Positions 1-9,069 of a stretch of 64,000 bases of DNA are shown here, one piece after another. Under the pieces are notes generated by a model. It worked only from the letters and a program-made list of their open reading frames with translations, was not told where the DNA came from and made no database searches. Position numbers and translations under genes: made by a program. The stretch is from Parasegetibacter sp. NRK P23 (GTDB lineage: Bacteria > Bacteroidota > Bacteroidia > Chitinophagales > Chitinophagaceae): positions 1,589,784-1,653,783 of the forward strand of contig NZ_JAMDLG010000001.1 of NCBI RefSeq assembly GCF_023721715.1, written 5' to 3'. Position 1 is the stretch's first letter. Every line of letters starts with the position of its first letter.

Positions 1-759
1 TCTCTTTTCAAAATCTTTCTTCACTCTTTCGCGCCAGAGCACCATATTCGTTACATCCGCTTCGGAGAAGCTGGTAACATGGGCGCTGGTTTGCGTGCTT
101 TCGATCATGTGTTTGGAGATCATCTTGCGCATCCGGTCCATTTCAATGATCTCTACATTGCCGGAGTAAGATACGGGGGCGGATGTTTCAGGCGTGCGAC
201 GGGGTTCTTCCTGTTTCACCATGATCTCCATGGACTTCGGTGCGGATACATTACCGGCTTTTTTATCGGCCACATATTGCAGAATGTCTTTTTTGGTGAC
301 GCGGCCATCGTTGCCGGACCCGGGAATATTTTCCAGTTCGGAGAGGGAAACACCTTCGCTGCCGGCGATGTTCAGCACCAGTGGGGAGTAAAAACGCGCA
401 CCGCCATTGGTAACAGGCCTTTCTTCCTGAACTACGGCAGTGTTTTCTGTGGCAGGAACCTCATTGGATTCGGGCGTTGGGGTGGGAGCAGGAGCGGCAG
501 AAGCGGATGTTGCTTCCTGACCGGTACGGATCCTTGCGATCACGGTACCAACGGATACCACATCATTCACCTGGAAAAGTACTTCTTCCAGCGTACCTTC
601 AGCGGTGGAGGGCACCTCGCTGTCCACTTTATCCGTGGCGATTTCCAGCAGGGTTTCGTCCATCTTTACATAATCTCCGGGGTTTTTGTGCCATTTCAGA
701 ATAGTCGCTTCCATGATACTTTCACCCATCTTCGGCATTACAAGATCAACCATAGCCAT
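1..759 (-). CDS. 2-oxo-acid dehydrogenase E2 component (dihydrolipoamide acyltransferase), 5' part
   Basis: E2 subunit of a 2-oxo-acid dehydrogenase complex; it transfers acyl groups from lipoyl-lysine to CoA in the cytoplasm. The gene reads leftward and runs off the window, so only the first 253 codons are present. Residues 1-80 are a lipoyl domain with the swinging lysine in ATDKVDSE (K44). A linker rich in Ala, Pro and Thr follows, then an E3-binding peripheral domain (about 120-165, with SGNDGRVTKKDIL), then the start of the catalytic acyltransferase domain (EIIEMDRMRKMISKHM). The start was placed at MAMVDLVMPKMG; the second Met, 6 bases inside, is possible. The family is certain. Whether the substrate is pyruvate, 2-oxoglutarate or a branched-chain oxo acid cannot be told from this part, though the lipoyl domain looks like Bacteroidota branched-chain/2-oxo-acid E2 proteins. 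Confidence 0.93.
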   Translation of the reverse strand, partial: MAMVDLVMPKMGESIMEATILKWHKNPGDYVKMDETLLEIATDKVDSEVPSTAEGTLEEVLFQVNDVVSVGTVIARIRTGQEATSASAAPAPTPTPESNEVPATENTAVVQEERPVTNGGARFYSPLVLNIAGSEGVSLSELENIPGSGNDGRVTKKDILQYVADKKAGNVSAPKSMEIMVKQEEPRRTPETSAPVSYSGNVEIIEMDRMRKMISKHMIESTQTSAHVTSFSEADVTNMVLWRERVKKDFEKR

Positions 760-864
760 GTTACTGTCAGATTTTGTGTTTGTTTTAGTTTAGCGTACGA
801 TCTGATGCAATAAAAGCACATGCAGCCGGGAAGCCGGTCGCACTTTTATGGCAAGCAATCGGGG

Positions 865-872
865 CAAAGGTA
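865..872 (-). promoter_or_regulatory. possible -7 box for the E2 gene
   Basis: On the minus strand this reads TACCTTTG, a full match to the Bacteroidota -7 consensus TAnnTTTG, about 105 bases before the E2 start. No TTG is found at the expected -33 distance, so this is only a partial promoter match. Confidence 0.3.
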
Positions 873-891
873 ACCAATTCGGGGAAACCGC

Positions 892-2148
892 CTATACCAG
901 TCCTAAAATGAAGCGTCTCAACTGGTTGAGTGCCAGTACGGCCGTCTGTTCTATGTTTCTTTCCCTGGCGTAACGGAGGTGGTAGGTCTGGGTATAAATC
1001 CGTTCCGCGCTGCCGGTCGCGATGCTTACGGTGCCCACCGGTTTTTCAGGAGAACCGCCGTCGGGCCCCATAATACCGGATACCGCAACGGTGTAAGTCG
1101 TTTGGAGAAGGTGCAGCGCGCCTTTGGCCATTTCCTGCACCGTGGGTTCGCTCACCGCACCAAAGGCTTTTAGCGTTTCCTGTTTTACGCCCAGTACATT
1201 CATTTTGGCCTCATTCGCGTAAGTAACCACGGAACCTTTGTATACCTGCGATGATCCGGGAAGGGAAGTGATGATGTGTGCGATGTAACCGCCGGTGCAA
1301 CTTTCAGCGGTACTCATGGTGGCACCTTTTTCGTTGAGCAGGCGGGTGATGTATTGCTGAATAGTAAGGTCTTCGGCTACTACCATCACGTCGTTTACCG
1401 CTTCCTGCAGCTGGCCGTGCAGCGCTTCCAGTTCCTGCTCCGCATTAGTGTCCGCACTCCCGGTGGTGGATAAACGCAGTTTCACCATGCCGAAATTGGG
1501 GAGGTACGCCAGTTTGATGTGTGGCGGAAGCTCGGCTTCGAAACCGGCTATCTTCTCCGCCAGGAACGATTCTCCGATACCAGCGGTTACTATGGAACGG
1601 TGCAATACCGGGGGAAGCGCGAATTTTTCGCGGAGCCGGGGCAGCACATCTTCATTCATGATGCCCATCATCTCAAACGGAACCCCGGGCATGGAAACGA
1701 ATATCTTTCCATCCTGCTCGAACCACATGCCGGGCGCGGTACCCCGCTCGTTGAGCAGCACGGTGCATACATCCGGCACTTCCGCCTGTTTCAGGTTCCT
1801 CTCTATAATGGGGCGTTTCAGTACTTCACTGAAAAGATGGATGATGTGCGCGCGTTTTGCTTCATTCACCACCATTTTTCCGCCGAAATATTCACACAGC
1901 AAGGGTTTGGTAATGTCATCCGCGGTTGGACCCAAGCCGCCTGTGAGCAGGATCACGTCAGCGTTCCGCCGCTCTTCGTCAAGCGCCTGGATGATGGCGG
2001 CTTTCTGATCGCCAACCGCCACGCGTCTTTTAACGGAAATGCCGGTCTGGTTCAGTGCCTGCGCGATCCATGCGCTGTTGGTATCTATCGTCTGGCCTAT
2101 CAATAGTTCATCTCCGATGGTGATGATGGCGGCGTTTATCTGGTTCAT
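892..2148 (-). CDS. cinA: CinA family nicotinamide-nucleotide amidase/pyrophosphatase-like protein
   Basis: Two-domain CinA protein of 418 aa, the usual family length. Residues 1-170 form the MoCF-like COG1058 domain, with GDELLIGQTIDTNS near the N terminus and TGGLGPTADD at 69-78. Residues about 260-415 form the PncC amidase domain with STAESCTGG (S283 region), which in the family converts NMN to nicotinate mononucleotide in pyridine nucleotide salvage. The start was placed at MNQINAAIITIGDELL because family homology begins there. The open frame extends 59 codons further upstream but would run into the 3' end of the kinase gene. It is the last gene of a leftward run with the kinase, mazG and the DUF3667 gene, 46 bases after the kinase stop. 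Confidence 0.95.
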   Translation of the reverse strand: MNQINAAIITIGDELLIGQTIDTNSAWIAQALNQTGISVKRRVAVGDQKAAIIQALDEERRNADVILLTGGLGPTADDITKPLLCEYFGGKMVVNEAKRAHIIHLFSEVLKRPIIERNLKQAEVPDVCTVLLNERGTAPGMWFEQDGKIFVSMPGVPFEMMGIMNEDVLPRLREKFALPPVLHRSIVTAGIGESFLAEKIAGFEAELPPHIKLAYLPNFGMVKLRLSTTGSADTNAEQELEALHGQLQEAVNDVMVVAEDLTIQQYITRLLNEKGATMSTAESCTGGYIAHIITSLPGSSQVYKGSVVTYANEAKMNVLGVKQETLKAFGAVSEPTVQEMAKGALHLLQTTYTVAVSGIMGPDGGSPEKPVGTVSIATGSAERIYTQTYHLRYARERNIEQTAVLALNQLRRFILGLV

Positions 2149-2194
2149 CAAAGCCCTGTTATTTTTGAGCGTACAATTTCGGTAAATATTTCGA

Positions 2195-5100
2195 TTACGG
2201 GAGCTCGGTATCGGTATCGGCCAGGGGAATTTCCACATGGAAAACGGTACCCTCTCCCTGACTGGTTTCAAACCATATCTTTCCTTTGGCCTGCTCGGCG
2301 ATGCTTTTACACATGGCCAGTCCAAGCCCGGTACCCGAGGTTTTGGTGGTGAAGTTGGGCGTGAATATTTTAGACTGCATTTCGATGGGGATACCTTCTC
2401 CGTTGTCGGCGATGCTTACGCGGAGGTATTCATTGCCGCGGTTTTTTTCTTCCCTTATCACCACCAGGCAACTGGCATCGTGCTGGCAGGCTTCCCAGGC
2501 GTTCTGCAGGAGGTTGGTGAACAGCCGGTTCATCTGGGTTTTGTCCTGGAAAACCCAAATCCTTTCTGGTAAAGGCTCCCAACGTACGTCGAGGTTTTCA
2601 TTGGTTTGGTACAGACTGATGAGTTTGTCCATCATTTCATGGAAGTCGAACCTTTCCTTGCGCGGGTTCCCGATATTGGCGAACTGTGAGAAATCGGAGG
2701 CGATCTTCGCGAGGTGTTCGATCTGTTCAATGAGGGTGGAGGCCACGTTACGGGTCATTTCCTTTACGTTGCCGGAGTTGTTGTCGATGGCTTTTTGCAG
2801 GTACTGGATACTCAGCTTCATGGGCGTGAGCGGATTCTTGATCTCGTGCGCCACCTGCCGCGCCATTTCCCGCCAGGCGCCTTCCCGTTCACTTTTGGCG
2901 AGGGCCACGGCGCTTTCTTCCAGTTTGTGCACCATTTTATTGTATTCTTTCACCAGGTCGCCGATCTCATCATCGCGGTTCCAGGAGATTTCTTCGTTCA
3001 TTTTTCCCAGGTTCACGTCCCGCATTTTATCTGCGATCAGCGAAAACGACTGGGTAATGCGATTGGCGATGAACAGCGCGATGACCCCGGCCACCAGGAA
3101 GATGAATGCGTTCAGGTTGATGATGGTAACGAGGAAGTTGGAGATTTCCTGGTTCAGCTCTTTTTCAGAAGCGAAATAAGGAATATTGAGGTATGCGTAT
3201 GGTTCACCCTGTTCATCCCGCACCGGGGCGTAAATACTGAGGAATTCCAGTTTGCCGATGTTCTCCTGCTGCACCACCTGCACCTGGTTCTGCACGTGCA
3301 GTTTGTAATACGCCTCGGGTTGGATGTTTTCGCTCAGGATGCCTTTGTCATAAACGATCTGCCGGGAGGAGGCGCGCAGTCTTCCATCCAGGTCGTAGAG
3401 GTTCACGTCGGCGTTGTGTATCTCGGATATCTCTTCAATCAGCGCCACCAGTTGCCCATCGGCGCCGGTTTCATAGAGTTTCAGCACATCATCGAAGATC
3501 GCGTGGTCCTTCATTTTGTTCTTTACTTCATTCACCATGATCTGCATGGCGCGGCTCAGCCTGTCGCGGTTGTTGTTGTTGTACCGGTTGATGAAGAAGG
3601 AGATCGTGGCCACCCCAATCACCACGAAGGAGAAAAGGGAGATGAAGATGATGGTGCTGTGAACCTGCGTGCGGATGTTGAACTGCCACATTTCCCGGAG
3701 GTAGCGCCACCTGAACCTGGAGCGCATGACGAGCGATACCACCCTGAAAAGCGCCACCAATGCAAGGAATGAACAGAATATATACGCGAATAAAGTGATG
3801 GCTTCCATGAGGGAGTTCACTTTCCGCGCGATCACCACATATTTGTCGGAAGCAACTTTGTACCAGAGTTCATCGTAATCTCCCCGGTTGATGATCTTGA
3901 TATCTTCCACCGGCAGGTTCTTTTTATCAAGTCGGGTGGGGAAGGGGTATTCCTTGTAATTGTTGACCAGTTCGTATTTGTTGTAAACGGCGTAGGAATA
4001 GAAGGGGGAATATTCGGGATCGTAATCGCCGGGTTGTTTGAACAGTTCGGGGGAAAGCGCTTCGCCTTTGTACTTTTTCGGTTTGGAAATAAAATAGAGG
4101 TAGCCCAATGTCTGGTTGGCGGTATCGGTTACTTCTCTTTTACTGATGTAGCTGAACTTGTCGAATGCTGTTTCAACGTAGAAGAGTCCCGGGATATTGG
4201 TTCGTTTACCCTGTACGGTTAAAATGGTGTTCAGTGTGTTGTAAGAAGTGGAATCTTCGTTGTAGAGTGGCAGTTCGGCTGCGTCGTAGGTATAAAGTTT
4301 GGTGTCGTATTTATTGAGGTAACCACTGAAATTCATGTTGATCAGCCTTTCCTTGAGCGCACGGTTGCTTTCGGGATCGTGGAACTGGTGGAAATTGGCG
4401 CTCAGGAAATAGTTGTCGATATAAGTAAGCGCTATGCTCAATAGTCTTTCGCTGGAGCGATCGGCCTGGAGCGAGAGTTTCTCCGCCAGGTTCTTTCTTT
4501 GTTCCAGTTCTTTGGTCCGGTTCTCTTCGATGAGTACGGCAGTGATGGATGCGGAGAAAATAAAGAGCCAGAACAGGGTGCCGGCAAAATTAAGCCTGAT
4601 CTTGCCCGCGAAGAATACCTGCCTGGAATTGAGCCAGATGATGAGGATAAGCCAGAACAGGGTGAATACCTGCAGCCCCGTGATTTTACCGAAACTGAGG
4701 ATGGTAAGATAGACGAGTCCCATGATAGCCGGGACCAGGTATTTGATGTAGAGTTCGTTCGGGAAAAGGGCGTCTACTACTTTCAGCAGGAGCTGGAGCA
4801 GGTAAAAATAACCCAGACTGATACAGGAGAGGATCACGAATCCGACCACGGAGTATTCGTTCAGACTGAAAAAGTCCGTCACATTCAGCGAAACGACCGT
4901 CGAGTCTTTTACCAGGCTTTTGATCACGTCACACACATAATAAGTGGCGGTGAGCAGGAATACGTTCAGCACGATCATCATGACCCATCTTTTCCATTTA
5001 GCCCAGGTGGAAAAGGATACTTTGGCAAACGCGAGTTTGTTGCGCGTGAACAGGATGATCCAGAAAAAGAGCAGCGCGTTGATGAGCAGATCGCCAAGGG

Positions 5101-5977
5101 AAGGGTGTACGAAATCTGAAGCGAAGATGGTGGGATCGAACAATTCAAAATCCCTGAACCTGAAGGGGATGGGGATGTGATATGAAAGCAGTCTGATAAA
5201 TGCCACAGTGCCCGCCAGAACACCTACACCTGCCCATGCGCCCTTTCTGGCCGCGATTTGTTCGGCCAGCGTCTGAATGAAGAACAGTACCATTAGTACA
5301 CCGGCCAAACGTAGTACAATGGACACCCAGTCGGGTTTTTCCACTACACGCACATTGCTTTTGTAATCCAGGTAAAAAAGACTGTTCCCGTTCAGGTCGG
5401 TGATGCGGTATTCGTTGGGTGCATCGGTTATTTTATAAAGATCTTCGGCACCTGAAAGACCGATGAACCGCTTTTGGAGATAAGTATTCCGGATAAAATA
5501 TTCTTCCCGCACCTGGAGCAATCCTACAGCTAGGATTCTTTTCCCGTTCAGGGGAATGGCTTTCTGCCACATCACATATTGCCCGTTCGCCAGGTTACGG
5601 AACCTGGTGGTATCGCCCCAGAACAGCCGGTTGTGTTCCGGTTCGGTGCGTTGGTTGTTCCAGAACACCAGCTTGTATTCCTGCCAGGTGTTCACATCGT
5701 ACAGGTAAAATCCGTAGGCTTTGTCCACGGCCTTTTCCAGCCCGCGTTCCGTGTATTTGTCTTCGGCCAGGCGACGCATGAGCGCGGTATCCGTCACAAA
5801 TTCGCGGAAATCCTTTTCATAAGTATATACCCGTTCCTGGAGCGAGTTTTTAACACCTTTGATAGAGGAGGTATAAGAAAGGTAATTGCTGAAAATGAAA
5901 GACAGCGTGAACAGCCAAGCCGCTGCGATGAGCAGGTAGCCGTTGAGGTAGAAAATCCTTTTAAGTTGTGCAATCAC
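2195..5977 (-). CDS. large NtrY-like membrane sensor histidine kinase
   Basis: 1260-aa sensor kinase. The first ~830 residues contain an N-terminal membrane segment (about 13-33), an extracytoplasmic stretch, a block of six or more hydrophobic helices (about 225-480) and a second large extracytoplasmic region. A membrane segment near 780 and a second sensor loop with a membrane segment near 920 follow. HAMP is at about 940-995 and the H box VAHEIKNPLTP has His1044. The ATPase domain has an N box (LLQNAWEA) and G boxes (ADNGEGIP, SGTGLGL) and reaches the C terminus. The HEIKNPLTPM form is typical of the NtrY branch. The start codon is GTG, in a GTGA overlap with the mazG stop, so translation is probably coupled. 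No response regulator gene is adjacent; the partner is unknown. Confidence 0.9.
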   Translation of the reverse strand: MIAQLKRIFYLNGYLLIAAAWLFTLSFIFSNYLSYTSSIKGVKNSLQERVYTYEKDFREFVTDTALMRRLAEDKYTERGLEKAVDKAYGFYLYDVNTWQEYKLVFWNNQRTEPEHNRLFWGDTTRFRNLANGQYVMWQKAIPLNGKRILAVGLLQVREEYFIRNTYLQKRFIGLSGAEDLYKITDAPNEYRITDLNGNSLFYLDYKSNVRVVEKPDWVSIVLRLAGVLMVLFFIQTLAEQIAARKGAWAGVGVLAGTVAFIRLLSYHIPIPFRFRDFELFDPTIFASDFVHPSLGDLLINALLFFWIILFTRNKLAFAKVSFSTWAKWKRWVMMIVLNVFLLTATYYVCDVIKSLVKDSTVVSLNVTDFFSLNEYSVVGFVILSCISLGYFYLLQLLLKVVDALFPNELYIKYLVPAIMGLVYLTILSFGKITGLQVFTLFWLILIIWLNSRQVFFAGKIRLNFAGTLFWLFIFSASITAVLIEENRTKELEQRKNLAEKLSLQADRSSERLLSIALTYIDNYFLSANFHQFHDPESNRALKERLINMNFSGYLNKYDTKLYTYDAAELPLYNEDSTSYNTLNTILTVQGKRTNIPGLFYVETAFDKFSYISKREVTDTANQTLGYLYFISKPKKYKGEALSPELFKQPGDYDPEYSPFYSYAVYNKYELVNNYKEYPFPTRLDKKNLPVEDIKIINRGDYDELWYKVASDKYVVIARKVNSLMEAITLFAYIFCSFLALVALFRVVSLVMRSRFRWRYLREMWQFNIRTQVHSTIIFISLFSFVVIGVATISFFINRYNNNNRDRLSRAMQIMVNEVKNKMKDHAIFDDVLKLYETGADGQLVALIEEISEIHNADVNLYDLDGRLRASSRQIVYDKGILSENIQPEAYYKLHVQNQVQVVQQENIGKLEFLSIYAPVRDEQGEPYAYLNIPYFASEKELNQEISNFLVTIINLNAFIFLVAGVIALFIANRITQSFSLIADKMRDVNLGKMNEEISWNRDDEIGDLVKEYNKMVHKLEESAVALAKSEREGAWREMARQVAHEIKNPLTPMKLSIQYLQKAIDNNSGNVKEMTRNVASTLIEQIEHLAKIASDFSQFANIGNPRKERFDFHEMMDKLISLYQTNENLDVRWEPLPERIWVFQDKTQMNRLFTNLLQNAWEACQHDASCLVVIREEKNRGNEYLRVSIADNGEGIPIEMQSKIFTPNFTTKTSGTGLGLAMCKSIAEQAKGKIWFETSQGEGTVFHVEIPLADTDTELP

Positions 5978-6750
5978 CGGGGTTCATCTTTTTTCACGCT
6001 GTTCCAGATGTCGTCCATCTCGGGGAGCGTCATCTCCTGAAGGCCTTTTCCCTGTTCGGCGGCTATTTTTTCCATTTGCTGAAAGCGGGAAATGAACTTG
6101 CGGTTGGTGCGTTCCAAAGCGTTTTCCGGGTCGAGTTGCAAAAACCGTGCGTAATTGATGAGGGAGAAGAAAAGGTCGCCCAGTTCTTCCTCCGTATGTA
6201 GTGCATCGCCGTGGTCAACGGCTTCTTTCAGTTCCTGCATTTCTTCTTCTACTTTCTCCCAAACCTGTTGTGCGTTCTCCCATTCAAAGCCTACCTGTTT
6301 GGCTTTTTCCTGGAGCCGCATCGCTTTCACCAGCGCGGGAAGCGATTTAGGGACACCTTGCAGCACGGAGGTTTTCCCTTCTTTCAGTTTCAGTTGTTCC
6401 CAGTTGCGTTTTACGTCCTCCTCATTGTTCACCTGCACATCACCGTAAATATGGGGGTGCCGGGAAACCAGTTTATCAGAAATACCTTCCAGGACATCTG
6501 TTAAGGTAAACTTTCCCTGTTCGGTGCCGATTTTAGCATAGAATACCATGTGCAGCAGCAAATCTCCAAGTTCTTCTTTGATGCCCTTCCAGTCTTCACC
6601 CGTAATGGCATCGGTGAGTTCGTAGGTTTCTTCAATGGTTTGCTGCCGAAGGGTATGGATAGTTTGTTTTTTATCCCAGGGACATTTCTCCCGGAGTTCA
6701 TCCATGATGCGCACTAATCGGAGGAAAGCGTCTGAAAGCGGTTGCTGCAT
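5974..6750 (-). CDS. mazG: MazG nucleoside triphosphate pyrophosphohydrolase
   Basis: Cytoplasmic house-cleaning enzyme that hydrolyses (d)NTPs to the monophosphate and pyrophosphate. It has 258 aa and the two MazG domains of full-length proteins. The first carries the metal-binding pattern with E40/E41/E44 and EELGD at 59-63; the second carries EEELGD at 187-192. The opening MDELREKCPWDKKQT is the classic MazG start, and HPHIYGD (98-104) is also conserved. It lies 11 bases after the DUF3667 gene and overlaps the kinase gene start by 4 bases, so the three are probably one transcript. Confidence 0.96.
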   Translation of the reverse strand: MQQPLSDAFLRLVRIMDELREKCPWDKKQTIHTLRQQTIEETYELTDAITGEDWKGIKEELGDLLLHMVFYAKIGTEQGKFTLTDVLEGISDKLVSRHPHIYGDVQVNNEEDVKRNWEQLKLKEGKTSVLQGVPKSLPALVKAMRLQEKAKQVGFEWENAQQVWEKVEEEMQELKEAVDHGDALHTEEELGDLFFSLINYARFLQLDPENALERTNRKFISRFQQMEKIAAEQGKGLQEMTLPEMDDIWNSVKKDEPR

Positions 6751-6761
6751 ATCGGTTCAGT

Positions 6762-7808
6762 TTAGGCGAAGAAAGTGATGAAAAGGAAAAAGAACACGGT
6801 AAGGAAGGTGAAAGTGAACAGGGAAATAAAGTTATGCAACACCAGTTTCGCCAGTGTTTTTCCCCTGCCGTCGCCATAAAAATACCGCATCGCCTTATAC
6901 ATGTAATAATAGAAATATAGGAACAATACAAATTGCAGGAAGCCCCAGAAGCCGCTCATGCCGAAGTTTTTCATCCAGCGGAAAAGGAAGAACGCGAGCA
7001 GCAGCAGGAAGGAATAAATGTACAGGTGAATGCTGAATATGCCGTGTCCGGTGTACCAGATGTTCCGCTTTCGCCTGTACAACAATTGAAACGTAAGCGC
7101 GAAGATGGGTAGGGAAAGGAAAAGTATCTTGGGGAACTGGTGCAGGAATCCATCCGCCAGTTTTTCAAGAAAAGCTTTGGGGTTAGCGCTGTAATCTTCG
7201 TTCATATTCAGCGTCCGGAGTTTAAACTTTTTGCTGAACCAGCCATCTCTTTGGGATGCCGGTAATTTTTCCTGCGCAGTCAGGTACTCGTCTTTTGTTC
7301 TGTACTTCTGGTCGGCAACGCCCACGCTGAAGCCGCCCGGGGTTTTCGCGGAATCGGATTGCAGCACGAAAATACTGTCCAGCGTTTTCACCAGTTGCAC
7401 CGAATCTTTCGTTGCCATGAGATTACCGGCTTGTGCGCGCAATCTTTCTAAATTGCGGGTTCTGGTGGAACTTTCCGGGTTTCCCAGGTTGATTTTGGTG
7501 ATGGAAAAGAAAATCAGGAAGAAAAGCGCGGAGGTGAAGATGTACATCCTGATGGGATTCAGGTATTGTTGTCTGCGCCCCTCAAGATATTCTTTGGAAA
7601 GAAATCCTGGCTTCTGGAACAGCAGCCGCACGGTACGGAAGAATTTTCCGTCGAAATGCGTAATGTCGTTAAAGAAGTGGGTAACAAGCCCCCAGAAGGT
7701 TTCCTGCGGTTCTATATTTTCCTGGCCGCATTCCTGGCAGAATCTCCCTGCAACCAGGGTTCCGCAGTTCAGACAATGTTTATCGTGGCGTTCTTTCCCG
7801 TGTGACAC
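6762..7808 (-). CDS. DUF3667 membrane protein with N-terminal zinc ribbon
   Basis: Protein of 348 aa belonging to the Bacteroidota DUF3667 group. A four-Cys zinc ribbon sits at the start (C12/C15 and C24/C27, in CLNCGTLVAGRFCQECG). Next come a segment rich in aromatics (DITHFDGKFFRTVRLLFQKPG) and about five hydrophobic helices: one near residues 95-112 and the rest after residue 215. The region between (about 115-210) is polar. The role of the family is not known. It appears to be the first gene of the run into mazG and the kinase. Confidence 0.85.
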   Translation of the reverse strand: MSHGKERHDKHCLNCGTLVAGRFCQECGQENIEPQETFWGLVTHFFNDITHFDGKFFRTVRLLFQKPGFLSKEYLEGRRQQYLNPIRMYIFTSALFFLIFFSITKINLGNPESSTRTRNLERLRAQAGNLMATKDSVQLVKTLDSIFVLQSDSAKTPGGFSVGVADQKYRTKDEYLTAQEKLPASQRDGWFSKKFKLRTLNMNEDYSANPKAFLEKLADGFLHQFPKILFLSLPIFALTFQLLYRRKRNIWYTGHGIFSIHLYIYSFLLLLAFFLFRWMKNFGMSGFWGFLQFVLFLYFYYYMYKAMRYFYGDGRGKTLAKLVLHNFISLFTFTFLTVFFFLFITFFA

Positions 7809-7870
7809 AGTGTAATGGATGGTTCGGTTTTAAAAGTAGGATAAATTTCAGGCCGTGCAAAAGATATCAG

Positions 7871-7878
7871 TAAATTTG
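7871..7878 (+). promoter_or_regulatory. possible -7 box for the secreted YD-like protein
   Basis: TAAATTTG matches the Bacteroidota -7 consensus and lies about 30 bases before the start codon. At the -33 distance only TTC (7847-7849) is present, so the match is partial. Confidence 0.35.
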
Positions 7879-7909
7879 AACGTTTCTATAGCCTAAATAC
7901 CTGTTGCAG

Positions 7910-8752
7910 ATGCACCTGATCAAGAGAAGTGTCCTTGCCTTATTATTACTGAGCGCCGTTTCCGCAAATGCCCAGCATTATTATAAAGATATTGTGGCCG
8001 TGGAACAAACCGTGTCCACGCAAAAGCTGTACGCCGCCGAAAAGGTAAAAAAGGTGACCCTGAAGAGCCTGGACGCCGACCGTACCGTTACCCGGAATTT
8101 TATGTGCTACCAACTGGTGAGTCCGGATTTTACCCAGCTCACCACCATTACCCGCACCGATTTCAGCGGAAATTCGAACATGAAGACCTTCTTCGACCCC
8201 AATGGCCGCCTCCTCCAGGTAAAAGACAGTACCGATGGCAATGTCACCACCACGAGCTATACTTATTCCCCGCAGGGAAAACTGCAGTCGCTCACCACCA
8301 CCATCCGTTCCCTGAAAGATGCTTTCGAACAAAAAGAAGAGCACCAGTGGCAGTACACTCCCAAAGGGGCGCCGGAACAGATGGTGCGCATCCTCAATGG
8401 AAAGGATACCACGCTGGTGACGTTCATCACCGATGAAGCCGGTAAAGTGCTGGAAGAAAAAACGATTTTCTCTCCTCGCCGCTCCGAAACCATTTATTAC
8501 TATTACAACCAGGAGGGCCGTCTTTCCGATATCGTACGGTACAATACCAAAGCGCGCCGTCTCTTACCGGATTATATGTTTGAATATGATAGCGCCGGAA
8601 GGGTGGTGAAAACGGTGCATATTCCGAACAACAGTAGCAACTACCTCACGTGGGTGTACCAATATGATGCCGCGGGCCTGAAACTGAGCGAAACGGCTTT
8701 GGATAAGCAGAAGGAGATGATGGGAAGAATTACGTATGCGTATGAGCGGTAG
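7910..8752 (+). CDS. secreted YD-repeat-like protein
   Basis: Protein of about 280 aa with a signal peptide (hydrophobic LLLLSAVSANA then Q), so it is exported. From about residue 90 onward the sequence has short repeats of the form Y-x-Y/D-x-x-G-(K/R)-L, for example YTYSPQGKLQSL, YYYNQEGRLSDI, FEYDSAGRVVKT and YQYDAAGLKLSE. These match the YD/RHS-type beta repeats. It lacks the RHS core and toxin domain of RHS proteins. An ATG two codons upstream (7904) is equally possible as start. No enzymatic motif is visible, and it stands alone between a leftward operon and a repeat region. The function is unknown. Confidence 0.75.
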   Translation: MHLIKRSVLALLLLSAVSANAQHYYKDIVAVEQTVSTQKLYAAEKVKKVTLKSLDADRTVTRNFMCYQLVSPDFTQLTTITRTDFSGNSNMKTFFDPNGRLLQVKDSTDGNVTTTSYTYSPQGKLQSLTTTIRSLKDAFEQKEEHQWQYTPKGAPEQMVRILNGKDTTLVTFITDEAGKVLEEKTIFSPRRSETIYYYYNQEGRLSDIVRYNTKARRLLPDYMFEYDSAGRVVKTVHIPNNSSNYLTWVYQYDAAGLKLSETALDKQKEMMGRITYAYER

Positions 8753-8769
8753 GCTATGCGTTTTTTTTT

Positions 8770-8803
8770 CACGCAAAGACGCAAGGGAGCCAGGACGCAA
8801 GGG
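8770..8803 (+). repeat. GACGCAAGG-type intergenic repeat, left copy
   Basis: Contains ACGCAAAGACGCAAGGGAGC followed by CAGGACGCAAGG. The 26-base core is repeated in inverted orientation at 8986-9015 with one difference, and a related copy occurs near 23410. Runs of GACGCAAGG-like words are common between genes in Bacteroidota genomes. Confidence 0.75.
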
Positions 8804-8985
8804 GCTGTTCGGTTTTGGAGAACCTTGGGTTATTCTTGCATATTTTCATCAGCATTTATCCCTGAAAAAGTTTCTGTTTAGTGCCATTTATTTGACCTGT
8901 TCATATCCTAAACAAGAACTGACGTATCATTAGGATTTAACCAACAATAATATTTCAAAATACAAGCTATTTCACCACAAACAAC

Positions 8986-9045
8986 GCCTTGCGTCTTGGC
9001 TCCCTTGCGTCTGCGCTGTGCGAAGCACAAAGCAGTTGCGTGAAA
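8986..9045 (-). repeat. GACGCAAGG-type intergenic repeat, right (inverted) copy
   Basis: On the minus strand this reads CTTTCACGCAA, then a short hairpin around TGTGCTTCGCACA, then AGACGCAAGGGAGCCAAGAC followed by GCAAGG. The core matches the left copy at 8777-8803 with one substitution, so the two could pair or could be ends of a small mobile unit. Confidence 0.7.
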
Positions 9046-9069
9046 GAGATACACAAAAAACAGGCACAC

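Larger units (their letters stand above)
8753..9069. other. intergenic region framed by inverted repeats
   Basis: No credible gene lies in these 317 bases. The region is AT-rich in the middle and is framed by two inverted copies of a repeat (listed separately). It separates the convergent YD-like gene and pdxJ. Confidence 0.7.

Noticed and set aside
79-813. 244-codon plus-strand frame
   Set aside because: It is antisense to the E2 gene, whose lipoyl and E3-binding motifs are clear; composition (His, Phe and Gly runs) is that of a shadow frame.
2714-3772. 352-codon plus-strand frame inside the large kinase
   Set aside because: Rich in His, Phe and Val with no recognisable motif; the minus-strand kinase domains explain the sequence.
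8770-9045. CRISPR-like array
   Set aside because: Only two inverted core copies with unequal spacing, no regular spacers and no cas genes.
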